From: Candidatus Moraniibacteriota bacterium
GTDB lineage: Bacteria > Patescibacteriota > Minisyncoccia > Moranbacterales > UBA2206
Assembly (NCBI GenBank): GCA_023261605.1
Contig: JAHFOP010000058.1
Coordinates: 465 to 5,574 of the forward strand
Reading direction: 5' to 3'
DNA: 5,110 nucleotides
The notes under the pieces were generated by a model that was given only the letters and a program-made list of their open reading frames with translations, made no database searches and had not been told where the DNA came from. Numbering within the stretch: the first letter of the stretch is position 1; every line of letters starts with the position of its first letter. Shown piece after piece: positions 1 through 5,110 of the stretch. Position numbers and translations under genes: made by a program.

Positions 1-1222
1 CAGTCACGATGGTTTTGTCAGTCTTTTTTTTGAAATCAATAATAATTTGTGCAATTTCTTCCACTGGCGTCTGGTCTTGCGGGGTCAAAACGCAAATGAT
101 CGAGCCCACATTTTTAGCCGCAGCCACGACTTTCAATGTCTTGGCGTAGCGATCAGCCTGCGCATCTCCCAATAGGTCAATCGGGTTGGATACGGAAGAT
201 TCCGGAGGCAAAAATTCACGCAACTCCTTTTTTTGTCGATCAGTTATGTCCACCAGCTCGATAGTTTTTCCAGTCATAGCGTCGGCAGTCAACACGCCTA
301 CGCCGCCGGCATTAGTCACAACCACACTGCCCCTTTCCTGTGGCGCGGCTGAATTCCTAATCAGATTAAACAGATTGAAAAATTCTTCCAAATTATTCGC
401 TCGCATAACACCGTTTTTTTTGAAAACAGCCGAGATGACATCATCATCTCCCGCCAACGCTCCTGTATGAGATGCGATAGCTTTTTGAGTCTTAGTATTT
501 TTGCCGGCTTTCAAAATAATAACCGGTTTCTCAGACGAAACGGCACGTGAAACAGCATTGAATCTTTCCCCGTTTTTAATTCCCTCCAGATACATTCCAA
601 TCACCTTGGTATTTTCATCCTTTGCCAGATATTCCAACAATTCCGCTTCATCCAACTGCATCTTATTGCCTACTGAGATGATATTGGAAAATCCAATTTT
701 TTCTTTTTCTGCGATATCCATCAGTGCCACTGCTAATGCACCCGATTGGGAAACAAAAGAAACATTACCCTTCTGTGGCATTCCCCCAGCAAAAGAAGCG
801 TTCAGTTGGAGCGCCGGGATAATGAAGCCCAAACAATTTGGTCCGAGTATATTGAGCTCATTATCTTTCGCAATACGCGCTAATTCTTTTTCGCGCATTT
901 TGCCTGCTACGTCAGTCTCGGAAAAACCAGCTGAAATGACAACGTAATTTTTTATTTTAGCCGCGTTATTTTCAATTTCGCTGTTCACGAATTTAGCCGG
1001 AATAGCCAGAATAGCCAAATCAATCTCGCACTCTATTTCCCCCAAACTTGCATAACATTTCCGGCCGAACATAGTTTCATGTTTCGGATTGACCAAAAAA
1101 ACTTCTCCGGCATATCCGATGTTCAACAGATTTTTCGCAATCACATTGCCAACTTTACCATCTTCTTTCGAAGCGCCAACAATCGCGATTGAAACTGGAT
1201 TGAAAAGTTTTTCCAACTTCAT
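1..1222 (-). CDS. NDP-forming acyl-CoA synthetase / acetate--CoA ligase (ADP-forming), alpha region, 3' truncated by the window
   Basis: The first 407 codons are present and the frame runs open off base 1. The family converts acetyl-CoA (or another acyl-CoA) + ADP + phosphate to the free acid + CoA + ATP, a cytoplasmic substrate-level phosphorylation step in fermentation. Residues 12-35 are a Rossmann CoA-binding start (IAIVGASKEDGKVGN). SQSGALA at 158-164 and GPNCLG at 127-132 belong to the succinyl-CoA-ligase-like fold. SHTGALAG at 251-258 carries the histidine (His252) that is phosphorylated in this family, and NAGGVGVLTADA lies at 304-315. The retained His argues for an active ligase rather than a Pat-type acetyltransferase fusion, where it is typically lost. 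ATG at 1222 is chosen because the family usually begins a few residues before the LFxPxSIAIVGAS block. An in-frame TTG 18 codons upstream would add a lysine/isoleucine-rich tail and is unlikely. No Shine-Dalgarno is visible. Whether the ATP-grasp beta domain is fused lies outside the window. Acyl substrate is inferred. Confidence 0.93.
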   Translation of the reverse strand, partial: MKLEKLFNPVSIAIVGASKEDGKVGNVIAKNLLNIGYAGEVFLVNPKHETMFGRKCYASLGEIECEIDLAILAIPAKFVNSEIENNAAKIKNYVVISAGFSETDVAGKMREKELARIAKDNELNILGPNCLGFIIPALQLNASFAGGMPQKGNVSFVSQSGALAVALMDIAEKEKIGFSNIISVGNKMQLDEAELLEYLAKDENTKVIGMYLEGIKNGERFNAVSRAVSSEKPVIILKAGKNTKTQKAIASHTGALAGDDDVISAVFKKNGVMRANNLEEFFNLFNLIRNSAAPQERGSVVVTNAGGVGVLTADAMTGKTIELVDITDRQKKELREFLPPESSVSNPIDLLGDAQADRYAKTLKVVAAAKNVGSIICVLTPQDQTPVEEIAQIIIDFKKKTDKTIVT

Positions 1223-1308
1223 TATAATTATTTTATTTTTTATTAACTCTTTTTTTATTTTATTGTCGCGCAACTAGTTATACAACAACCTGTGCAACAA
1301 TTTCCTGT
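1223..1308 (-). other. Intergenic spacer with weak hairpin (pfkB-like to CoA ligase)
   Basis: This 86-nt gap separates the kinase stop codon from the ligase start. Bases 1262-1269 (attgtcgc) can pair with 1294-1301 (gcaacaat) as an 8-bp stem with one G-U pair and a 24-nt loop when read as minus-strand RNA. The same arm can alternatively pair with the nearby TTGTTG copy (1283-1288), since 1263-1288 is an imperfect palindrome centred on AACTAGTT. What follows downstream on the minus strand is A-rich, not a T-tract, so it is not an intrinsic terminator in the reading direction. No convincing -35/-10 pair was found. The role is unknown and the structure could be chance in AT-rich DNA. Confidence 0.3.
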
Positions 1309-2313
1309 CTAAAGCTCTTTCGCTTCTATATCTTTGGCTTTCTCTAAAATCTCCTCTTCATTGAGCAATCCTTCAATGGCACCATATTTTTGCACTTCGC
1401 TGGCACTATTCGCAATACCCCATTGCAAACATTCGCGAAGACTCTTCCCTTTGATATAAGCCGCCAGAAACGAACTAGTAAAGGAATCTCCCGCTCCGGT
1501 TGAATCGACTGCTGCCACACGCATAGCCTCAGCGTGAAAAAGATGTTCCCCGTCACTGGCCCAAGCGCCACGCGTCCCATCAGTCAGTACTACAATTTTT
1601 GGCTCGAGGCTCTTGAGCTTTTCAATTAGATATTTCTCATCATTGACATTTTCCGGATCGGCATCAACATGCATGTTTGAAACGATTTCAATCGCCTCAT
1701 CTTTGTTCACAAAAACAATCTCTGAAAGTCCGATGGCTTCAATGATCTCCGGCGCATCCTCTTGAATGCCAGCTTCCCGCGGATTAAAAGCTACTTTTTT
1801 ATCTCCATCCTTCGCCAAGGTAAATATTTTTTCCATCTGATCTTCCCACTTACCATGAATATCTCCAATGAAAAACCAATCAGCCGGTTTCGTATTTTCT
1901 TCATTCAATTTGAAATCACCACTGGACGTGTAGTTAGTGAAAATAACTCGATCAGCCGTAGTGGCGTCCACTACAATCGCCGAAAAATCACTTTTCCTAC
2001 CCTGATTGATCATCACCAAATCCACATTCACCTTGTTTTCTTGCAACTTTTTCCTAGTCCAATCTCCAAGCTCATCGTCTCCAATGGCAGAAGCACACAA
2101 TGTTTCGATGCCCAGTCGGGAAAGTCCAACAGCTACATTGGCCGCCACGCCGCCCAATGATTCTTGTCGATCTTTAACTCTCACTTTCGCTCCAAGTTCA
2201 AAAGCAATCTTTTTCTGGCTCAACAGATCCTCCGGCGTTTCAATTATACGCCCTTCATCAGTCGGAAAAAAAACATCCTTGCCCGCCGATCCAAAACAAA
2301 TGACTTTATCCAT
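1309..2313 (-). CDS. PfkB-family carbohydrate (or nucleoside) kinase
   Basis: Complete 334-residue protein, a normal length for the ribokinase/PfkB family, which transfers the ATP gamma-phosphate to a sugar or nucleoside hydroxyl in the cytoplasm. The first PfkB signature is at about residues 54-68 (GGVAANVAVGLSRLG), which forms part of the substrate site. The second is at about 270-280 (DSTGAGDSF), where Asp276 is the expected catalytic base and GAG forms the anion hole. IGDDELG at 77-83, VNKDEA at 202-207 and VVLTDGTRGA at 241-250 are the usual mid-domain landmarks of the fold. The ATG at 2313 begins a typical first beta strand (KVICFGSAGKDVFF). It follows gpmI by 13 nt, so it is almost certainly co-transcribed with it. 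The start has no Shine-Dalgarno; the spacer is only A and T. Substrate is not assignable: ribokinase, fructokinase, 1-phosphofructokinase-like and adenosine/inosine kinase roles are all possible. The glycolytic neighbours favour a sugar or sugar phosphate, by inference only. Confidence 0.93.
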   Translation of the reverse strand: MDKVICFGSAGKDVFFPTDEGRIIETPEDLLSQKKIAFELGAKVRVKDRQESLGGVAANVAVGLSRLGIETLCASAIGDDELGDWTRKKLQENKVNVDLVMINQGRKSDFSAIVVDATTADRVIFTNYTSSGDFKLNEENTKPADWFFIGDIHGKWEDQMEKIFTLAKDGDKKVAFNPREAGIQEDAPEIIEAIGLSEIVFVNKDEAIEIVSNMHVDADPENVNDEKYLIEKLKSLEPKIVVLTDGTRGAWASDGEHLFHAEAMRVAAVDSTGAGDSFTSSFLAAYIKGKSLRECLQWGIANSASEVQKYGAIEGLLNEEEILEKAKDIEAKEL

Positions 2314-2326
2314 AAAATTATTTATA

Positions 2327-3883
2327 TTATTTTAATAACGAATCCTGCTTCATTACTGGCAGCTTTTCAATTTCTAACATTTCCAAAATGGTCGGTGCGA
2401 TATTGCCTAATATTCCGCCACTTTGCAATTTATTATCCTTAAATCTATCGCCCACAATAAGCAGTGGCACCGGATTTTTAGTGTGAAAAGTATTTGGTTG
2501 ATTGGCCTCATCGTCAAACATCACTTCAGCATTGCCATGATCGGCAGTCAGGATCAAATTCCCTCCGCGGCGCAAAACCTCTTTAGTCAAGATTTTTATT
2601 TGTTCGTCCAAAATGCTGCAAGCTTTCACGGTCGCCGCCAGATCACCTGTATGCCCTACCATATCCGCATTGGCGAAATTGACCGCGTAAAAATCATAGG
2701 ATTCTTTTTGTAAATTACCCAAGATAGTTTGGGTGATTTTGGCCGCCGCCATCTGTGGAATGCGCGCGTAAGAATCGATTTTAGGAGAAGGAATCATAAT
2801 GCGATCCTCATCATTGACCGGATCGGCATAACCGCCGTTCAAGAAATAGGTGACGTGGGCAAATTTTTCCGTTTCGGCAATATAGAGTTGTTTCAGATTT
2901 CCGAGTGCCATCGGCAAAGTTCCAGCCAAAGTGTGCCCCTGCCAAACAGTGTGCACATCCAAATCCGGTCCAAAATCAGTCAGGGCCGCGAAATATAGAT
3001 TATCCACTCGTTTCATTTCCGGCATGTCATCATTCACCAGACAATTTTTGCTACACGTGACAAAAAGTTTGGAAAATTGTCTTGCTCTGTCACTGCGCAA
3101 GTTGAAAAAGATTAAGCTATCATCATTCTCAATTTTCGCAATTGGCTTATCATTATCATGAATCACTGTCGGCAACAAATATTCATCCGTCAGCCCCGCG
3201 CTATAGGCTTTCTCAATCGCTTCTTCAGGACTGTCAGCTTTTTCTCCTTTGGAAAAAGCAATGGCATCGTAGGCTCGCGCTAATCTGTCCCAATTTTTGG
3301 AACGATCCATGGCATAAAAACGTCCACTGAGCGTCGCGATCCGACCAATGCCTTCTTCTTTCATAATATCTTGAAAATGCCCCAGATGAATCTTGGCACT
3401 TTTGGGATATGAATCTCGCCCATCAGTAAAGAGGTGACAAAAAACCTCTTTGATTCCATTTTTCTTGGCTAATTTTAAAATAGCACGGAAATGATCCGGA
3501 TCGCTGTGTGGACTGTCATAATCACTCATGAGACCCATGACATGCAGCTTACTGCCACAATCACGCATGTGATGCATCGCCCCAATTAGAATTGGATTGG
3601 TGAAAAAACTCCCATTAGCAATGCTTTCAGTTATGTAGTATGAATCTTGATGCACAATGCGCCCCGCCCCAATATTCATATGCCCCGCTTCAGATCCACT
3701 CATCTTGTCATCTTCCAACCCCACGTCTTGTCCAGTTGCGCCAAGCTCTGTATGCGGATACAGTTCAAATAAACGATCCAGTGTCGGACGCCTGGACAAA
3801 GTAATGGCGTTATATTTTGACGGCGCGGCCAGTCCGTAACCGTCGAGGATAACTAATAGTGTAGGTGATTTTTGTTTAGACAT
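2327..3883 (-). CDS. gpmI: 2,3-bisphosphoglycerate-independent phosphoglycerate mutase
   Basis: Interconverts 3-phosphoglycerate and 2-phosphoglycerate in glycolysis/gluconeogenesis, in the cytoplasm, using two Mn ions and a phosphoserine intermediate. The product is 518 residues, close to the usual 510-515, and appears full length. Metal and catalytic residues are all visible: Asp14 (VILDGYG), nucleophile Ser64 (KMSGSEAGHMNIGAGR), Asp407 and His411 (NADMVGHTGD), Asp448-His449 (LTADHGNAEV) and His467 (FHTKNPVPLL). The phosphoglycerate-binding blocks TDGRDSYPKS, SGRFYAMDR and FNLRSDRARQF are present. The serine loop is SGSEAGH rather than the common GNSEVGH. I chose ATG at 3883 because it places VILDGYG about 10 residues in, as in relatives. 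An in-frame GTG at 3898 would add five residues (MVQTI), but it lies inside an inverted-repeat arm. No Shine-Dalgarno precedes either. The gene lies 99 nt after eno, which uses its product, so the two steps are genetically linked. Confidence 0.97.
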   Translation of the reverse strand: MSKQKSPTLLVILDGYGLAAPSKYNAITLSRRPTLDRLFELYPHTELGATGQDVGLEDDKMSGSEAGHMNIGAGRIVHQDSYYITESIANGSFFTNPILIGAMHHMRDCGSKLHVMGLMSDYDSPHSDPDHFRAILKLAKKNGIKEVFCHLFTDGRDSYPKSAKIHLGHFQDIMKEEGIGRIATLSGRFYAMDRSKNWDRLARAYDAIAFSKGEKADSPEEAIEKAYSAGLTDEYLLPTVIHDNDKPIAKIENDDSLIFFNLRSDRARQFSKLFVTCSKNCLVNDDMPEMKRVDNLYFAALTDFGPDLDVHTVWQGHTLAGTLPMALGNLKQLYIAETEKFAHVTYFLNGGYADPVNDEDRIMIPSPKIDSYARIPQMAAAKITQTILGNLQKESYDFYAVNFANADMVGHTGDLAATVKACSILDEQIKILTKEVLRRGGNLILTADHGNAEVMFDDEANQPNTFHTKNPVPLLIVGDRFKDNKLQSGGILGNIAPTILEMLEIEKLPVMKQDSLLK

Positions 3884-3891
3884 AATTGTCT

Positions 3892-3978
3892 GAACCACTG
3901 ATTTTCACTGAAAGCACATGATTTCACTGAATTTTAATTCACGTGTTCTCAGGATAATCATGTGTTAATAAGTGGTTC
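3892..3978 (-). repeat. Nested triple inverted repeat in the eno-gpmI leader
   Basis: Three concentric inverted repeats share one centre. The outer pair is perfect over 8 bp (3892-3899 gaaccact with 3971-3978 agtggttc). The middle pair is perfect over 9 bp (3915-3923 cacatgatt with 3956-3964 aatcatgtg). The inner pair is 8 bp with one bulged base (3925-3932 with 3937-3945) around a 4-nt loop. As minus-strand RNA this gives about 25 base pairs in 87 nt, beginning 4 nt after the enolase stop codon and ending 8 nt before the gpmI ATG. There is no T-tract after it, so it is not a standard terminator. Possible roles are mRNA stabilisation or processing between the two cistrons, translational control of gpmI, or a small mobile palindromic repeat. 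None of these is shown by the sequence. Confidence 0.65.
3896..3931. repeat. Short direct repeats with CACTGA core
   Basis: On the plus strand TGATTTTCACTGAA (3899-3912) is followed by TGATTTCACTGAA (3919-3931), differing by one T. A third partial CACTGA lies at 3896-3901. They sit in the 3' half of the nested inverted repeat of the eno-gpmI leader. Because the cores are identical, the bulged arm at 3938-3945 can pair with the copy at 3925-3931 or with that at 3906-3912, so two alternative folds are possible. Function unknown. Confidence 0.5.
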
Positions 3979-3982
3979 TGAT

Positions 3983-5110
3983 TTATATTTCTTCCTCAAT
4001 CCTCAGCAACCGATTATATTTACAAATTCTTTCTCCTCGTGACAGCGAGCCGGATTTCATATATTCGGCGCCGACACCAACTGCCAAATCAGAAATGAAA
4101 TCATCGGTCGTTTCACCGCTTCTGTGCGAAATCACAATTTTCATCTTATTCTTCTGTGCCAACTTAATGCAATCAATCGTTTCCGTTAGCGAACCGATCT
4201 GATTAACTTTAATTAGAACAGCGTTACACGCTTTTTCTTCAATGGCTTTCTTGAGTCTTTTAACATTTGTCACGAGCAAATCATCACCGATGGTCATGAC
4301 GCGTCCGCCAATTTTCTCATTCATCTTTGCCCACCCAGACCAATCCTCTTCATTCAAACCATCTTCCACTGATATAACATTATATTTATCAATCCATTCG
4401 CTATAAATATTCACTAGCATCTCGCGACTAAGTGACGGATTTTCTGGTTTAAAAACGTACCGATCTTCTTCTTTTTCAAAAAAAGAATTGGCCGCCGCAT
4501 CGATTCCAATGGAAGCTTCAGCACCTTTTTTGTAGCCAGCCTTAACAATGGCCGCATTGATCACTTCCAGTGCCTGAGCATTACTTTCCAGTTTCGGCGC
4601 AAACCCACCTTCATCACCGACCGCAATACTATACCCCTCGCTTTCTAAAATACGCGCCAAAGCATGAAAAATTTCACTCCCAGCACGCAATTGTTCATGA
4701 AAAGTCTTGATGCCATTGGGTACTAATTTATATTCTTGAATAGCAAGGCCGGAATCAGCGTGTTTGCCGCCATTCACAATATTAAACATCGGCATCGGCA
4801 AAGTGAATTTCTTGCCGGAAAATTTGAAAGTTTTTTTGATATAAGCATAGAGTGGCATTTGCGCTTCCAGTGCCGCCGCGCGCGCCACGACTAACGATAC
4901 TCCTAGAATAGCGTTCGCTCCTAGGCTGGATTTATTCTCCGTCCCATCTAGCTCAATCATCGCTTTATCAATCTTCTGCTGTTCACTCACTTCCATACCG
5001 CAAACTATTTCTGCGATCTTAGTGTTCACGTTCTCCACCGCCTTGAGAACTCCCTTGCCCTCATAGCGGCTCGCATCATTATCTCGCAGTTCCAACGCTT
5101 CATATGTTCC
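3983..5110 (-). CDS. eno: Enolase (phosphopyruvate hydratase), N-terminus outside the window
   Basis: Dehydrates 2-phosphoglycerate to phosphoenolpyruvate with Mg, normally as a cytoplasmic dimer or octamer. The last 375 codons and the stop are present. The frame continues through base 5110, beginning GTYEALELRD, which aligns with the mobile-loop region of the family, so about 41 residues are missing and the full protein would be near 416. Numbered within the fragment: His117 (NGGKHADS), Glu126 (IQEY), Glu167 (VGDEGGF), Mg ligands Asp204 (GIDAA), Glu249 (SVEDGL) and Asp276 (IGDDLLVTN), catalytic base Lys301 (IKVNQIGSLTET), His329 (SHRSGET) and Lys352 (MKSGS). These spacings match the E. coli enzyme to within one residue, so it should be active. 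Local sequence is divergent: SGLAIQEYKLVPNG where DIQEFMIMPVG is usual, and SGSLSRGER where TGSPSRSER or TGAPSRSER is usual. The fragment ends RLLRIEEEI. Its substrate is made by the product of gpmI, the next gene. Confidence 0.97.
   Translation of the reverse strand, partial: GTYEALELRDNDASRYEGKGVLKAVENVNTKIAEIVCGMEVSEQQKIDKAMIELDGTENKSSLGANAILGVSLVVARAAALEAQMPLYAYIKKTFKFSGKKFTLPMPMFNIVNGGKHADSGLAIQEYKLVPNGIKTFHEQLRAGSEIFHALARILESEGYSIAVGDEGGFAPKLESNAQALEVINAAIVKAGYKKGAEASIGIDAAANSFFEKEEDRYVFKPENPSLSREMLVNIYSEWIDKYNVISVEDGLNEEDWSGWAKMNEKIGGRVMTIGDDLLVTNVKRLKKAIEEKACNAVLIKVNQIGSLTETIDCIKLAQKNKMKIVISHRSGETTDDFISDLAVGVGAEYMKSGSLSRGERICKYNRLLRIEEEI

Noticed and set aside
414..421. Eight-base homopolymer runs (24-31, 414-421, 2266-2273) as programmed frameshift or sequencing-error sites
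   Set aside because: The reading frame continues correctly through each run with conserved family sequence on both sides, so there is no sign of a frameshift. Such runs are expected in AT-rich genes.
186..470. Plus-strand open frame of 94 codons
   Set aside because: Antisense shadow of the ligase region that includes SHTGALAG; no recognisable domain or start signal.
501..947. Plus-strand open frame of 148 codons
   Set aside because: It lies wholly antisense to the acyl-CoA ligase, whose opposite-strand reading has clear family motifs. The plus-strand product is low-complexity and Ser/Ile/Phe-rich with no recognisable domain.
1221..1226. Perfect TATAAT on the minus strand just before the ligase
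   Set aside because: It overlaps the ATG start codon itself and has no -35 at proper spacing, so it cannot drive this gene from that start.
1344..1580. Second minus-strand open frame inside the kinase gene
   Set aside because: It is the +1/-1 frame of the PfkB coding sequence and overlaps its DSTGAGD motif region; no homology or start signal is apparent.
1762..2442. Several overlapping plus-strand frames (1762-2160, 2006-2335, 2164-2442)
   Set aside because: All are antisense to the kinase and the gpmI 3' end, overlap one another and lack recognisable domains.
3892..3978. Rho-independent terminator after enolase
   Set aside because: The stems are present but no T-tract follows on the minus strand; the structure runs straight into gpmI.
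1..5110. Alternative genetic code (TGA read as glycine, as in Gracilibacteria/SR1)
   Set aside because: All coding frames are intact under the standard bacterial code, end in TAA or TAG, and contain no in-frame TGA.

Overview
The window is a run of four co-oriented genes, all on the minus strand and read from high to low coordinates: enolase (5' end off the window), cofactor-independent phosphoglycerate mutase (gpmI), a PfkB-family sugar or nucleoside kinase, and an NDP-forming acyl-CoA synthetase (acetate--CoA ligase type, 3' end off the window). There are no RNA genes, CRISPR arrays or insertion sequences, and I see no real gene on the plus strand. Long plus-strand open frames are antisense shadows of these four genes.

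Layout in transcription order: eno (5110 to 3983), a 99-nt gap, gpmI (3883 to 2327), a 13-nt AT-only gap apart from one G/C-free stretch, pfkB-like kinase (2313 to 1309), an 86-nt gap, and the CoA ligase (1222 to beyond base 1). The eno-gpmI gap is almost filled by three nested inverted repeats plus short direct repeats. The pfkB-ligase gap holds a weaker hairpin. No gap contains a hairpin followed by a T-tract in the reading direction, so one transcript through all four genes is plausible.

Metabolically the cluster reads as an energy module. GpmI converts 3-phosphoglycerate to 2-phosphoglycerate and enolase makes phosphoenolpyruvate. The NDP-forming ligase can draw ATP from acetyl-CoA while releasing acetate. 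The PfkB kinase would feed a sugar or nucleoside into the pathway, but its substrate cannot be read from the sequence.

The organism is bacterial, uses the standard stop codons (no in-frame TGA needing recoding), and is moderately AT-rich. The combination of divergent glycolytic enzymes, a fermentative ADP-forming ligase, compact spacing and poor Shine-Dalgarno sequences would fit a Patescibacteria/CPR lineage such as a Parcubacteria or Moranbacteria member. This is an inference from style, not proof. I did not find an undescribed system. The most notable unexplained feature is the nested palindromic structure between eno and gpmI.
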